Below, one piece after another: positions 1-10,434 of a stretch of 64,000 bases of DNA (the first letter of the stretch is position 1; each line of letters opens with the position of its first letter). This DNA is from Saccharibacillus sp. CPCC 101409 (GTDB lineage Bacteria; Bacillota; Bacilli; Paenibacillales; Paenibacillaceae). The notes under the pieces are model-generated. The model had not been told where the DNA came from. It was given only the letters and a program-made list of their open reading frames with translations, and searched no databases. Location: contig NZ_JAULSA010000006.1 in NCBI RefSeq assembly GCF_030518235.1, forward strand, positions 296,667 to 360,666. Reading direction: 5' to 3'. The translations under genes and the position numbers were made by a program.

Positions 1-48
1 GGGGAGATTCAGGGGCTGCTGGAGCAGTTCAGACAGTTGGGAGAATGA
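1..48 (+). CDS. C-terminal end of an unidentified protein (partial)
   Basis: An open frame enters from the left edge and ends at a TGA at 46-48; the visible tail reads GEIQGLLEQFRQLGE. It ends 4 bases before the next start, so the two genes are probably co-transcribed. If the downstream gene is an immunity protein, this could be the end of the cognate polymorphic toxin. That is inference from order only, as 15 residues identify nothing. Confidence 0.5.
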   Translation, partial: GEIQGLLEQFRQLGE

Positions 49-52
49 GGCA

Positions 53-754
53 ATGGAGCAGAGCCATTCATTGATTTTCTGGGCAAAGCCGAAGCGGGAG
101 AGTTTTGACGAAGCGGCAGAGCGGGCCTATGAATTGATGGAAGTGTTGATGGAGTACGGAGAGACTTTTTATCCTAAATACCAGTTGAACGAAAAGTACG
201 ACAAACAGCCTTTTCAATGGGAATTGAGCACTTTTAAAAAGGCTCTGCGTCAAGGGATCAACCGTGAAGGTGAGATTGAATTTTTGGATTTGGGTTATTC
301 GATTAATTTTATTTCCTCTTGGGAACAGCAGGATCGGGTATCCATACAAATGACCGTCGGCATACAAAAACCTATATTCAACAATACCTTTATTATAGGT
401 TTGCCGTCTGGTTTGTCACTCGGCAGCGAACCGGATAAAGAGCGGGTCGAGTCTGTGTTCAAACGGTGCATTGAAGTTTTTCGGCCTGAATGGGCGGCTG
501 TTGTCAATGACTGGAACAAGAGGCGTAAAGATCAAGGAAGCCGAAATTTATCGAAGCGTATGCACTGGATGAATTACTGGAGTTCGGAGCGTGTACAAGA
601 GATCGGAGAGAAACGAGTGCGGGAAGCGCCGATTTTTAATGTGGAACAGCTGCATGAGGGGTGCCTTTTAAAGCTGCAGGAGAATCCGATTGACGATGAG
701 CGTATAGAGGATCTGGAAAGACAGCTAGCGGCTAAAAAATATTTCGAAGGGTAG
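53..754 (+). CDS. Imm52-like immunity protein (putative)
   Basis: The 233-residue soluble protein begins SLIFWAKPKRESFDEAAERAYELME and has no signal peptide or membrane segment. The opening FW-K-K---F pattern, followed by a mixed alpha/beta body with an aromatic-rich middle (SWEQQDR, PEWAAVVNDW), resembles the Imm52 family. That family neutralises polymorphic nuclease toxins secreted for contact-dependent competition. It sits immediately behind the end of another gene, as immunity genes usually do. The family call is recognition by eye and could be wrong; the reading frame itself is convincing from length, ribosome site (GGGAGAATGAGG) and coupling. Confidence 0.6.
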   Translation: MEQSHSLIFWAKPKRESFDEAAERAYELMEVLMEYGETFYPKYQLNEKYDKQPFQWELSTFKKALRQGINREGEIEFLDLGYSINFISSWEQQDRVSIQMTVGIQKPIFNNTFIIGLPSGLSLGSEPDKERVESVFKRCIEVFRPEWAAVVNDWNKRRKDQGSRNLSKRMHWMNYWSSERVQEIGEKRVREAPIFNVEQLHEGCLLKLQENPIDDERIEDLERQLAAKKYFEG

Positions 755-827
755 AATTTGCACAGCCCTTGCCCATGTCAGCTTCAAATCTTTATAATGA
801 GCAGAAAAAAAGAAAGGGCGATTGCGC

Positions 828-1553
828 ATGAACGTCATTCTGCTCAAACATTTCGATTTCGACGATCCGGCTGTCTTCACGGACTGGGCCGAAAAAGAAG
901 GTCATCGCCTGACGATTCTGAATCCGACGCAGGAAACGCCGGATGCGGCGCTGCTGGGCCACACCGATCTGCTTATAGTCGGCGGTTCGCCCGCGGGCGC
1001 TTATGAGGACGAAAAGTATCCCTGGCTGGCGCCGGAAAAAGCTTTCGTCCGCGAGGCGATCGATCGCGGCGTCAAAGTGTTCGGAATCTGCTTCGGCGCG
1101 CAGATGCTGGCGGAGCTGCTCGGCGGGCGGGTGTATCCGCACTCGCGCAAAGAGATCGGCTGGCACGAGATCGCGCGCAGCGCCGAGCGCCATCCGGCGC
1201 TGGCGAGTCTGCCGGAGAACTTCCGGTCGCTCCAATGGCACGGCGATACGTTCGATCTTCCGCCGGGCGCGGTACGGCTTGCAAGCTCGGAGCACTGCGT
1301 CAACCAGGCTTACGCCTGCGGCGACCGTATCCTCGCGGTGCAGTTCCATCTGGAAACGTCGCAATCCTGCCTGCGCACCATGCTGGATACCTGGAGCGGC
1401 GATCTGCTGCCGGCGGCGGTCAGTCCGTCGATTCAGAGCGGCGAAGAGATTGTCCGCGAGTTCTCGCGCATCGAGGAATCGTTCGCGCTGCTGCACGGCA
1501 TCCTGAACGATTTTGCCGCGATAAACCTCGAAAAGGAAGCCGATTCGGCTTAG
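828..1553 (+). CDS. Class I glutamine amidotransferase-like protein
   Basis: This is a 241-residue GATase1 domain protein of the stand-alone GMP-synthase-like type. The nucleophile elbow GICFGAQ places the catalytic Cys at about residue 88, and the QFHLE motif supplies His174 and Glu176, completing the triad. Such proteins hydrolyse glutamine or gamma-glutamyl compounds; the real substrate cannot be read from sequence. I chose the ATG at 828 rather than a TTG six bases earlier, with GAAAGGGCG as ribosome site. It stands alone with no partner synthase domain next to it. Confidence 0.85.
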   Translation: MNVILLKHFDFDDPAVFTDWAEKEGHRLTILNPTQETPDAALLGHTDLLIVGGSPAGAYEDEKYPWLAPEKAFVREAIDRGVKVFGICFGAQMLAELLGGRVYPHSRKEIGWHEIARSAERHPALASLPENFRSLQWHGDTFDLPPGAVRLASSEHCVNQAYACGDRILAVQFHLETSQSCLRTMLDTWSGDLLPAAVSPSIQSGEEIVREFSRIEESFALLHGILNDFAAINLEKEADSA

Positions 1554-1876
1554 GGCAAGTTTTAGAGTGCGTTTAAAGATAGGCCCCGAGGCAGAGGCTC
1601 ATTCGGAAGTTTTTGGAAAACGGAAAATTTATTGCGGAATTTTCTTGAAAAACTCTGTACCGCGCAGTAATTTTCGGTATAATCTTTTCAGGAGCGGCGG
1701 CCGGGTCGGCGATGACGAACCGGCCGCTCTTTACGATGAAAAAAGGGCAAACGTCCATTTTGGATATAAACCGTTTTCGGTCTTTCCTTGAAAGCTTCGA
1801 ATGCGGCGCTCGACCAAGCCGAACGATTCGTTTCCGAAATAACGGAAGCGTCGATTGAAGGAGGACTGACAAGCGC
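1554..1876. other. Intergenic region with a possible promoter
   Basis: No convincing gene lies in these 323 bases; short open frames here lack ribosome sites. A perfect -10 hexamer TATAAT at 1678-1683 has only a weak -35 partner (TGTACC, 16-base gap), and could drive the MFS gene at 1877 with a leader of about 190 bases. No terminator with a U-run is visible behind the amidotransferase gene. Confidence 0.35.
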
Positions 1877-3166
1877 TTGAAAAAGCTGGTCTGGATGGGG
1901 AGTTTGTTCTATCTCCTGATGGGATTTATCAAAGTTACCGTGGCGTCGATTCTGACCGTGCTGCTGCCGATGTACGACCGGATGTATACCGATGCCGGAA
2001 CGCTGATCTTTATCGAGTTCGGCGCGTCGATCGTCGGGATGCTGATCCAGCCGTGGCTGGCGAATAATATGTCGAAAAAGAAAATGCTCCACATCGGCGC
2101 CTGGGGCGTCGCCGCTTCGTATCTGCTGATCGCGTTCCTGCCGCCGTGGTCGGTGCTGCTGGTCGGAATCGCGGTCGCCGGCTTCCTCGGCGGGATTATC
2201 GAATCCGTCATTGCGGCCGTGATTCTGGAAGGACTCCAGTCCAACGCGGCGATCGCCATGAGCCGGCTGGAGATCGCGTTCGGCGTCGGCTCGCTGATGC
2301 TGCCGCTGGCGATCGGGGTGCTGATCCATTCGGGATTGTGGAACTACGCGCTGTTCGGCATCGCCGGTTACTGCGTGCTGCTGTCGGCGTTCGTGCGTTT
2401 TACCCGCTTCAACGAAGCCGAAGCGCTGTTCCTGCCGGCGCACCAAGCCGAAGTGCCGAGCGCCGTTCCGGCGGGCGCGGCTTCGTCCGGTCCGGTCGGC
2501 GCGGTCGTTGCCGCCGCCGCGACCCATCATCCGTCGGCGCGCAATAAGCGCATTCGGCGCGCTCCGGGCGCGTGGATGCTGCCGGCCTTTATCCTGCTGT
2601 TCTTCCTGTACGGCGCGACCGATATCGGACTCGTGAACTACCTGCCGTCGCTGATGCTGGAGACCGGCATGGCCGATGCCGGCACCGCCCCGATCAGCGT
2701 CACCGTGTTCTGGGCCGCGATGATCGCCGGCCGGATGTTCGCGGGTTACGAAGCCGAAAGAATCGGCTACCGCAAATACCTGTTTATTCATTGGATCGGT
2801 ATGATCGCGCTGCTGGCGCTGTTCGCCGTCAACCGCAGCGCCGCCGTCGGCTACGTGCTGATCGTCCTGCTCGGCTTGACCCTGTCAGGCCTGTACGTGG
2901 TCACGCTCGTCTATTCCAAAACGCTGATGCCGCGCAATATCGCGCGCAACACCAGCATCCTGATGGCCGGCTGCGCCATCGGCGGCGGGTTGTTCTCCGT
3001 CACCGCCGGCCGTATGCTCGACACCCTGCCGCCGTCTTATGTCCAGTGGATGATGGCCGGAATTGCCGTTCTGAGCTTGCTGACGTATATCGCATACGCC
3101 AAAGAACGCCATGCCGCCCATACCCAAACCCTGCGCGAACCCGCATCATCTCAGGCCCAGGCTTGA
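1877..3166 (+). CDS. MFS transporter
   Basis: A 429-residue protein with about twelve hydrophobic segments in two halves, separated by a basic cytoplasmic loop near residues 205-235 (HHPSARNKRIRR). The layout and length fit a major facilitator superfamily permease. The loop NNMSKKKML between TM2 and TM3 and GRMFAGYEAERIGYRK in the second half match the two MFS loop-2/3 positions. The start is TTG, 12 bases after a GGAGG motif. Substrate is unknown. It is monocistronic, with two terminator hairpins downstream. Confidence 0.85.
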   Translation: MKKLVWMGSLFYLLMGFIKVTVASILTVLLPMYDRMYTDAGTLIFIEFGASIVGMLIQPWLANNMSKKKMLHIGAWGVAASYLLIAFLPPWSVLLVGIAVAGFLGGIIESVIAAVILEGLQSNAAIAMSRLEIAFGVGSLMLPLAIGVLIHSGLWNYALFGIAGYCVLLSAFVRFTRFNEAEALFLPAHQAEVPSAVPAGAASSGPVGAVVAAAATHHPSARNKRIRRAPGAWMLPAFILLFFLYGATDIGLVNYLPSLMLETGMADAGTAPISVTVFWAAMIAGRMFAGYEAERIGYRKYLFIHWIGMIALLALFAVNRSAAVGYVLIVLLGLTLSGLYVVTLVYSKTLMPRNIARNTSILMAGCAIGGGLFSVTAGRMLDTLPPSYVQWMMAGIAVLSLLTYIAYAKERHAAHTQTLREPASSQAQA

Positions 3167-3197
3167 CGAAAAGCCGGGCGGTCTCCTTCGCCAGATA

Positions 3198-3225
3198 AAC
3201 CGCTGCTTTTACGGCGGTTTGTTTA
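3198..3225 (+). terminator. Terminator after the MFS gene
   Basis: An AAACCGC/GCGGTTT stem with a short T-rich loop is followed by GTTT. It lies 30 bases past the MFS stop codon; the T-tract is weak. Confidence 0.55.
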
Positions 3226-3231
3226 GCGGGT

Positions 3232-3411
3232 AAGTCCAGCCTGAGAAAAGGCGGAAAAGCAGAGGGGGAAATTCGTGGAGAAGCGTTAGCAGTCGCCTTT
3301 GAAACCGGGAAGATTCCACTGGAATCTAATCGATCTTCCTGGTTTCAACACGCGATCGGAACGAAATTCCCCCGGCGCTCCCACTACCTTTTCTTTTAAC
3401 GAGACTTTCCC
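3232..3411. repeat. Palindromic intergenic element, copy 1
   Basis: About 180 bases with nested inverted repeats. The outer arm GGGGGAAATTCGT at 3265-3277 pairs with ACGAAATTCCCCC. The inner arm GAAACCGGGAAGAT pairs with ATCTTCCTGGTTTC, and GATTCC/GGAATC forms a small hairpin in the centre. A second copy lies at 42184-42363 in the opposite orientation, sharing the left end (AAGTC-AGCCTGAGAAAAGGCG) and both stems. The ends are loosely inverted (AAGTC...AAAAGG). Both copies sit between genes. It resembles a MITE or a structured intergenic repeat. Confidence 0.75.
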
Positions 3412-3419
3412 GCTTTTTG

Positions 3420-3445
3420 AACCGTCGCACTTGCGGCGGTTTTTC
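3420..3445 (+). terminator. Rho-independent terminator
   Basis: ACCGTCGC-ACTT-GCGGCGGT hairpin followed directly by TTTTT, placed just after the palindromic element and before the FNT gene. Confidence 0.75.
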
Positions 3446-3617
3446 ATTATTCAAATTCAAAATAATCCCCTATCCCCATGTCCACCCGCCCCGCAATCCG
3501 ATAGAATAGGGAAATGATTCAAACGCAAACGGGCGTGTTAAGCATAAAACATCGCAGCATACAGCACCCTATCAGCAGCCCGGGCTTAACAAATCCAGAG
3601 GATATGCGGAGGTCGAC

Positions 3618-4412
3618 ATGGAAACAGAAGCGTTAAAAAACGTAGAGCTACTCGCACTCAAAAAGCACAAAATCTACAAACAAAGCATCATCCGCTATGT
3701 CCTGCGTTCCATCCTGGCCAGTATGTTTATCGGCTTCGGCGTTATCGTCGCGTTCCGAGCGGGCAGTTTTTTCTACCTCGCCGAGTCCCCGATGACCTAC
3801 CCGATGGCGGCGATCACATTCGGCGCGGCGATCATCCTGATCTCCTACGGCGGCGGCGACTTGTTCACCGGCAACACGTTCTACTACACCTACGCGGCGC
3901 TGCGCAAGAAACTGCGCTGGGGCGAAGTGGTCAAGCTGTGGGTGACGAGCTACGTCGGCAACCTGATCGGAGCGGCTTTTTTCGCGGGATTCATCTTCCT
4001 GACGGGACTGTTCGCTTCGCCGGATATCAACGGGTTTCTGCTGAACGTAGTCCAGCACAAGATGGAAGCGCCGACCATGCAGCTCTTTTTCCGCGCGATC
4101 TTGTGTAACTGGCTCGTCTGCATGGCGTTCTTCGTCCCGATGTTCATGAAGGAAAACGGCGCCAAAATGTTCGCGATGATGCTGTTCGTTTTCTGCTTTT
4201 TCATCTCCGGCTACGAGCACAGTATCGCCAATATGTGTACGTTCGCGATCGCGCTCGTCGTCAACCACCCGGCGGAAATCTCGATGGCCGGCGTCGTGCA
4301 CAACCTCATTCCCGTAACGCTCGGCAACCTGGTCGGCGGCGTGGTGCTGATGGGCTTTATGTACTACGCGGTCAACCTGCCGTTCCTGGAGGAAGAGGAC
4401 AAGAAGCATTGA
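3618..4412 (+). CDS. Formate/nitrite transporter family protein
   Basis: A 264-residue integral membrane protein of the FNT channel family, which forms pentamers passing formate, nitrite or hydrosulfide. Family marks include GGGDLFTGNTFYYTYA after TM2, the CNWLVCMAFF helix and GYEHSIANMCTFAIAL, whose His lines the channel in characterised members. Length is typical. The ATG at 3618 follows GCGGAGGTCGAC. The gene stands alone, so context does not choose between formate, nitrite and other small anions; no pyruvate formate-lyase or nitrite reductase gene is nearby. Confidence 0.9.
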   Translation: METEALKNVELLALKKHKIYKQSIIRYVLRSILASMFIGFGVIVAFRAGSFFYLAESPMTYPMAAITFGAAIILISYGGGDLFTGNTFYYTYAALRKKLRWGEVVKLWVTSYVGNLIGAAFFAGFIFLTGLFASPDINGFLLNVVQHKMEAPTMQLFFRAILCNWLVCMAFFVPMFMKENGAKMFAMMLFVFCFFISGYEHSIANMCTFAIALVVNHPAEISMAGVVHNLIPVTLGNLVGGVVLMGFMYYAVNLPFLEEEDKKH

Positions 4413-4464
4413 GCGGAAGATTCAGATGCTTTGGTAAGATGCTTTGGTAAAAAGAAATGCAGCG

Positions 4465-4500
4465 AAAAAAGCGAGCCGACGATCGTCGGTTCGCTTTTTT
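4465..4500. terminator. Bidirectional terminator between FNT gene and CRISPR array 1
   Basis: AAAAAAGCGAGCCGACGA pairs with TCGTCGGTTCGCTTTTTT. With an A-run on one side and a T-run on the other it can stop both the FNT transcript (plus) and the array 1 precursor (minus). Confidence 0.85.
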
Positions 4501-4558
4501 GTGCTGCGAGTTTGGAGGGAGGTGACGTTAACGCCGATTTGAAGCGGACGTAAGAGTA

Positions 4559-5388
<830 letters not shown>

Positions 5389-5574
5389 TGTCCCACCTTC
5401 AAGCGCTTACCCCGCAAGGCTTTTCGACTTCAAAAGTGCGAACCTCAAAATCAGCGTAAGAGAAACTGGACAAAAAGGCAAACGAAACCGGACAAACCCG
5501 CTAACCGTGCGGGGTGCGAACCTCCCGGGGATTTCATGGGCGCTTGGGGTTCGCACTTTTTTACAAGTCCTATC
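5389..5574 (-). promoter_or_regulatory. CRISPR leader of array 1
   Basis: Follows the last intact repeat and is shared with the leaders of arrays 2-4. Common elements in plus-strand order are CCGCAAGGCTTTT, AAAAGTGCGAACCTCAAAATC, two AACTGGACAAA or CCGGACAAA motifs, GGGGTGCGAACCTCCCGGGG, ATTTCATGGG, and a closing GGTTCGCACTTTTTT. The leader should contain the promoter for the pre-crRNA on minus and the adaptation signals. In this copy the closing arm is GGGGTTCGCAC, mismatching its partner at two positions, unlike leader 2. Confidence 0.85.
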
Positions 5575-5785
5575 TAACAATCTTCGATACGATTCTATCC
5601 TTGCTCGATACGTACATTTAGACATAAAAATAAAATTGACATTCCTATACACCAGGCGTAACATTCAACGGGACTGTATTTACATGCAGCTGCAAGCAAT
5701 TAAAAATGGCGATTTCGCCTCGATCGTAACGGCACCTCTATTCCGTACTTCGATCCGAAGCTTCTGCCATGAAAGGAAATCTATT

Positions 5786-7021
5786 TTGAACGATACCCAT
5801 ACCCGATCCTCTGTCCGCGGCAACGCTTCGTTTATGCGGCTGTGGACGGCCCGGATCTTCTCGACGACCGCTTTTCAGATGCTGTCGGTCGCGATCGGCT
5901 GGCAGATGTACGCGCTGACCGGCAGCGCATTCCAGCTCGGCTTCGTCGGCCTGGCGCAGTTTCTGCCCATGCTGCTGCTGACGCTGCCCGCCGGACAAAC
6001 GGCGGACCGCTTCGACCGGCGCACCATCGTCTATATCTGCCAGCTGCTGGAGGCCGTCGTGGTGGTTCTGCTGCTGCTCGGCAGTTTGCGCCATTGGCTC
6101 GATCCCGCGCATATTCTCGTGGCTGCGGCTATTCTCGGCGCATGCCGCACGTTCGAAAGCCCGGCTTCCGCCGCGCTTGTGCCCGATCTGGTGGACAAAG
6201 AGCAGCTTCCGTACGCCGCGGCCTGGTCCGCTTCCGCCGGACAAACGGCACAGATCGTCGGCCCGTCGCTCGGCGGCGTGCTGGTGGCGATCGGCCCGGC
6301 GTATGCGTACTCCGTTTCGCTGGGCGCGCTGCTGCTGTCGGTCGTGCTTGTTTTTGGGGTCAAAGTTGTGCGTTTCGTCAAAAAGAGCGACGCCGTCGGC
6401 ATGGAATCGTTCCTGAGCGGACTGCGGTTCGTGTTCAAGCGTAAAATCATCCTCGGCACCATCTCGCTCGACCTGTTTGCGGTACTGCTCGGCGGAGCGA
6501 CGGCGCTGCTGCCGATCTTCGCCGACGATGTGCTTCGCACCGGCCCCTGGGGACTTGGCATCCTTCGTTCCGCTCCGGCGGTCGGCGCGCTTGTTGTCTC
6601 GGTGATCCTGACCCGCGTCTCGATGCAGAACTCGATCGGCAAAATGCTGATCGGTTCGCTGGCCGTATTCGCGCTGGCGACCATCCTGTTCGGCGTTTCG
6701 ACCAACATCTGGCTGTCGCTGTTTGCGCTGCTGCTGATCGGCGCCTCGGACGTGGTCAGCGTCGTGATCCGCTCCACGCTGGTGCAGATCAACACCCCGC
6801 AGGAGATGCAGGGACGGGTCAACGCGGTCAATTCGCTGTTTATCGGCACGTCGAACCAGCTCGGCGAGTTTGAATCCGGCACCGTGGCCGGTCTGCTCGG
6901 AGCGGTGCCCGCGACGATCATCGGCGGGGCCGGCACGCTGGCCGTGGCCGTGATCTGGATGTTCCTGTTCCCGATGCTGCGGGATTTGAAGACGTATGAA
7001 GTCGTGGAGGACGGCAGGTAG
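5786..7021 (+). CDS. MFS exporter (EntS-like)
   Basis: About 411 residues with twelve predicted membrane segments. The region from SFMRLWTARIFSTTAFQMLSVAIGWQMY through FLPMLLLTLPAGQTADRFDRR contains the classic MFS loop motif. The EMQGRVNAVNSLFIGTSNQLGEFESG region is typical of the EntS/antibiotic exporter branch, where siderophores or drugs are the usual cargo. An open frame continues upstream into CRISPR repeats, which is not meaningful; the TTG at 5786 has GAAAGGA eight bases before it and gives a normal N-terminus. No siderophore biosynthesis gene is adjacent, so the substrate is open. Confidence 0.85.
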   Translation: MNDTHTRSSVRGNASFMRLWTARIFSTTAFQMLSVAIGWQMYALTGSAFQLGFVGLAQFLPMLLLTLPAGQTADRFDRRTIVYICQLLEAVVVVLLLLGSLRHWLDPAHILVAAAILGACRTFESPASAALVPDLVDKEQLPYAAAWSASAGQTAQIVGPSLGGVLVAIGPAYAYSVSLGALLLSVVLVFGVKVVRFVKKSDAVGMESFLSGLRFVFKRKIILGTISLDLFAVLLGGATALLPIFADDVLRTGPWGLGILRSAPAVGALVVSVILTRVSMQNSIGKMLIGSLAVFALATILFGVSTNIWLSLFALLLIGASDVVSVVIRSTLVQINTPQEMQGRVNAVNSLFIGTSNQLGEFESGTVAGLLGAVPATIIGGAGTLAVAVIWMFLFPMLRDLKTYEVVEDGR

Positions 7022-7050
7022 GCGCGAAGCAAAAGTCGAAACAGCGGCAG

Positions 7051-7081
7051 GCCCGATCCGGGAGGACTCGGGCTTTTTTTA
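7051..7081 (+). terminator. Terminator after the MFS exporter
   Basis: GCCCGA-loop-TCGGGC followed by TTTTTTT, 30 bases past the stop codon. Confidence 0.85.
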
Positions 7082-7138
7082 ACGTTTGTTTAACGTCAGT
7101 TTATCTTCTGTTTAACTTGCTCCCGGCTGCCGTTTAAC
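7077..7138 (+). promoter_or_regulatory. 11-bp phased GTTTAAC operator boxes
   Basis: The heptamer [GT]TTTAAC or a near match starts at 7077, 7088, 7099 (GTTTATC), 7110 and 7132, each exactly 11 bases or a multiple apart; the site at 7121 is missing. Tandem half-sites on one face of the helix at 11-base spacing are the mark of OmpR/PhoB-family response regulators, and TTTAAC resembles Bacillus PhoP boxes (TT-ACA). The run ends 55 bases before the ABC transporter start. No two-component genes lie in the window. Confidence 0.65.
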
Positions 7139-7192
7139 TTTCTCTGCTACCCTAAAGTCAGCCGCTTACGGCAGGAAAGAGGAGGAGCACCC

Positions 7193-9613
7193 GTGTCGAA
7201 GTTGAAATTAACGGATATCAAGAAATCGTATCACAGCGGCGAAGTCGTGCATGCGCTCAAAGGCGTTTCGCTGGAATTCAGGGAAAGCGAGTTCGTATCG
7301 ATCCTCGGCCCTTCGGGCTGCGGCAAAACGACGCTGCTGAACATTATCGGCGGATTGGACCGGTACAACGACGGCGACCTGATCCTGGGCGGCAAATCGA
7401 CCCGGCATTTCAAAGACCGCGACTGGGACGCTTACCGCAACCGCTCGATCGGATTCGTTTTTCAAAATTACAATCTTATTCCGCATCAGACCATTTTGCA
7501 AAACGTGGAGATTTCCATGACGCTGTCGGGCATCTCCGTATCCGAACGCCGCGAGAAAGCCAGGCGCGCGCTGGAATCGGTGGGACTGGGCGACAAGCTG
7601 AACAAAAGACCGAATCAGCTGTCGGGCGGACAAATGCAGCGCGTGGCGATCGCCCGGGCGATCGTGACCGATCCGGATATCATTCTGGCGGACGAACCCA
7701 CGGGAGCGCTGGACAGCCAGACAAGCGTTCAGGTCATGGAGATTCTCAAAAAGATTTCGCAAACGAAACTCGTGATCATGGTGACGCACAACGCCGATCT
7801 GGCGGAAGCCTACAGCAGCCGGATTATCCATCTGCGCGACGGGGAAGTGCTGTCGGACAGCCATCCGCTCCCGCAGGACGCGCTGCTTCCCGATGCTCCG
7901 GCAGGCTCTTCGGCAGGCGGGGAGAAGCTGAAATTGGGCAAAACTTCGATGTCGCTGCCGACTGCCGCTTCGCTTTCTTTCCGCAACCTGCTGACCAAGA
8001 AAGGCCGGACGCTGATTACGGCATTCGCCGGCAGCATCGGGATTATCGGAGTCGCGCTGGTGCTGGCGCTGTCGAACGGACTATCCAATTATATCGCCAA
8101 CCTCCAGGCCGAAACGCTGGCCGGATTCCCGCTGACCGTATCGGAAACGGCGCAGCAGATCGAAGCGCCTTCCGGCCCGCCGGACGCGCTGACCGGCGGC
8201 GACAGCGGCAGCGGCGAGGAAGAATTTCCGGACGGCGATGTGCTGGTCGCTTACGACAGCGTCGAGAACACCGAGCAGCATACGAACGTGCTGACCCCGG
8301 AGTATTTCGATTATGTCGCGAACATCGAAGACGAACTTCCGGGCGCGGTGAATGCCGTATCCTACGGAAGCGGCGTGGACATGAACGTGCTCGCCAAAGG
8401 CGGCGGCGAAGTGGTCAAGTTCGAGACGTCCGCTTCCGCGGCGGCTTCGGGAGCCGGCGGCGGAGGGGCCTCGCCCGGGGGATTCGGCGCCGCGCCCTTG
8501 TACTGGCAGGAGATTCCGGGCGATGAGTCTTTTATTCTGTCCATGTACGATCTGATCGGGGAAGGCAGCCGTTATCCGTCGGCCGCGAACGAAGTGGCGC
8601 TTGTCGTCAATTCCCGAAACGAAGTGGACAAAGCCTTTTTCGACAAAATCGGGATGAGCGGCGAAACCGGCAATTTGAAACTCAGCGACCTGATCGGCCA
8701 ATCGATCCTGAAAGTCGTGCCCAACGACGAGTATTATTCGCGGGGACAGAACGGTTTGTTCGCTCCCGCCAGCGCGGACGATTACGCCAAGCTGTATGCG
8801 GATGCTAATGGGACGGCGTTGAAAGTCACGGGCATTCTGCGGCTCAAAGAAGACGTATCGTCTTCCAGCGGCCTGCTGTCCGAGGGTCTGGCTTATACGC
8901 CAGCGCTGACCAAGCGGGTATCCGACGATGCGGCCGGTTCCGCGATCGCGCAGGCGCAGCAAGATTCGGCGCACGATGTCGTGTCCAACGCGCCTTTTGC
9001 CGACGACGAGCTGAAACAGCTTCGCATGCAGGCGCTGGGCGCGGATACGACCGCTTCGAGCATCAGTATTTATCCGAAAGACTTTGCCGGCAAAGAGCGG
9101 ATCAAAGACTATCTGGATGCGTATAACGAAGGCAAAGCGGCCGAAGACCAGATCCATTATACGGACCTGTCCGAGATGATCGGCTCCGTTATCCAAACCG
9201 TGCTGGATACGGTCTCGTACGTGCTGACCGGCTTCGCCGCCATCTCGCTGGTGGTATCCACCATCATGATCGGCATCATCACCTACGTGTCCGTGCTGGA
9301 ACGCACCAAAGAAATCGGTATCCTGCGCAGCATCGGAGCAAGAAAGAAAGATATTTCGAGACTGTTCAACGCGGAAACGCTGATCGTCGGCTTTGTCGCC
9401 GGCGCGCTCGGCATCTCGATCGCCTACCTGCTGACGCTCGTTGTCAACCGGGTGATCCTGAGCATACTCGATATCAACAACCTTGCGCAGCTGTCGCCGC
9501 TGCACGCCGCGATCCTGGTCGCCGGCAGCATGCTGCTGACACTGATCGCCGGCCTGATCCCGGCCCGGGCGGCTACGAAGAAAGATCCGGTAATCGCTCT
9601 GCGGTCGGAGTGA
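7193..9613 (+). CDS. Fused ABC transporter ATPase/FtsX-type permease
   Basis: An 806-residue single-chain transporter. Residues 1-225 form a MacB/LolD-type ATPase: Walker [10 protein letters not shown] near 39-47, signature LSGGQ at 143-147, Walker B IILADEP near 163, and the switch His at 199. A linker leads to a first TM helix (residues 265-300), a large extracellular domain rich in Gly and Ser, and three C-terminal TM helices with the FtsX motif [17 protein letters not shown] and the closing PVIALRSE. This type drives conformational work or export of peptides, antibiotics or lipoproteins. GTG start with AGAGGAGGAG. The phased boxes upstream suggest response-regulator control. Confidence 0.9.
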   Translation: MSKLKLTDIKKSYHSGEVVHALKGVSLEFRESEFVSILGPSGCGKTTLLNIIGGLDRYNDGDLILGGKSTRHFKDRDWDAYRNRSIGFVFQNYNLIPHQTILQNVEISMTLSGISVSERREKARRALESVGLGDKLNKRPNQLSGGQMQRVAIARAIVTDPDIILADEPTGALDSQTSVQVMEILKKISQTKLVIMVTHNADLAEAYSSRIIHLRDGEVLSDSHPLPQDALLPDAPAGSSAGGEKLKLGKTSMSLPTAASLSFRNLLTKKGRTLITAFAGSIGIIGVALVLALSNGLSNYIANLQAETLAGFPLTVSETAQQIEAPSGPPDALTGGDSGSGEEEFPDGDVLVAYDSVENTEQHTNVLTPEYFDYVANIEDELPGAVNAVSYGSGVDMNVLAKGGGEVVKFETSASAAASGAGGGGASPGGFGAAPLYWQEIPGDESFILSMYDLIGEGSRYPSAANEVALVVNSRNEVDKAFFDKIGMSGETGNLKLSDLIGQSILKVVPNDEYYSRGQNGLFAPASADDYAKLYADANGTALKVTGILRLKEDVSSSSGLLSEGLAYTPALTKRVSDDAAGSAIAQAQQDSAHDVVSNAPFADDELKQLRMQALGADTTASSISIYPKDFAGKERIKDYLDAYNEGKAAEDQIHYTDLSEMIGSVIQTVLDTVSYVLTGFAAISLVVSTIMIGIITYVSVLERTKEIGILRSIGARKKDISRLFNAETLIVGFVAGALGISIAYLLTLVVNRVILSILDINNLAQLSPLHAAILVAGSMLLTLIAGLIPARAATKKDPVIALRSE

Positions 9614-9640
9614 GGGGAATGAACGGAAAAAGATATATTG

Positions 9641-9679
9641 AACCGAAGCTGGTCTGCGTGCAGACCGGCTTCGGTTTTT
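9641..9679 (+). terminator. Terminator after the ABC transporter
   Basis: AACCGAAGCTGGTCTGC pairs imperfectly with GCAGACCGGCTTCGGTT, followed by TTTTG. It lies between the ABC gene and the trailer end of array 2. Confidence 0.85.
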
Positions 9680-9800
9680 GCGGCTTGGATATGTTGGGAG
9701 GTGTGGCGGGATGGGGAGGGTGGATTCCGAATCGGGTTTAGTCTAAGGGTCTGGCTTAGAGGAAGGACAGAAGTACTTCTAAATTTTATAGAGTTAAATA

Positions 9801-10434
9801 GGGTCACTCCATGCACTCGCACGGGGTGCGACCTTTTTGGATGAGGATTGTATTCGGTACGGGAACATGTTTCAATCCACGCACCCGCACGGGGTGCGAC
9901 AGTACCTGACCGTTCAGATGGACACGATCTCCCGGTTTCAATCCACGCACCCGCACGGGGTGCGACAGAGGGACACACAAAATGAGGAGGAATACAAAAT
10001 GTTTCAATCCACGCACCCGCACGGGGTGCGACGTATCGCGCTTTCCCCGATTTCGCTTCTTTACGTGTTTCAATCCACGCACCCGCACGGGGTGCGACAA
10101 AGCGGCAACTGACGCATCTGCCGCGTGATTTCGTGTTTCAATCCACGCACCCGCACGGGGTGCGACTCGTTGTAGCTGACCTCAATCACCCCGTGATCAG
10201 GTTTCAATCCACGCACCCGCACGGGGTGCGACTCCTTAAATGTGGCGTCTACACTGAGGAGCTTGGTTTCAATCCACGCACCCGCACGGGGTGCGACAAA
10301 GTTATTTATCCAGCTTATGGCGTTGCCACTATTGTTTCAATCCACGCACCCGCACGGGGTGCGACAGGTCGATGCGGAGCAGCCGGATCATCAGCACGAC
10401 GAGTTTCAATCCACGCACCCGCACGGGGTGCGAC
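9801..10434 (-). CRISPR. CRISPR array 2 (10 repeats, 9 spacers)
   Basis: Same repeat as array 1 with GCACGGGG throughout. Repeat starts are 9801 (degenerate: GGGTCACTCCATGCACTCGC), 9869, 9935, 10001, 10067, 10135, 10201, 10266, 10334 and 10403. The degenerate repeat marks the trailer end, and the leader lies on the high side. One spacer (9967-10000) contains a ribosome-site-like AGGAGG followed by A-rich sequence, as expected for a phage gene start; the source cannot be named without a search. Confidence 0.98.

Noticed and set aside
1567..1791. A 74-codon frame between the amidotransferase and MFS genes.
   Set aside because: No ribosome site, no recognisable motif, and it spans the likely promoter region.
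3299..3517. Small frame MKPGRFHWNLIDLPGF... that also appears at 42.2 kb (MKPGRFHWSLIKLPGF...).
   Set aside because: The shared peptide comes from the palindromic element's inner stem. There is no ribosome site, and the second copy would only extend an SDR gene out of register with its normal start.
8081..9505. A 474-codon open frame on minus inside the ABC transporter.
   Set aside because: It is an antisense frame with Arg/His/Gln-rich composition typical of high-GC shadows, and the plus strand has clear ABC domains.
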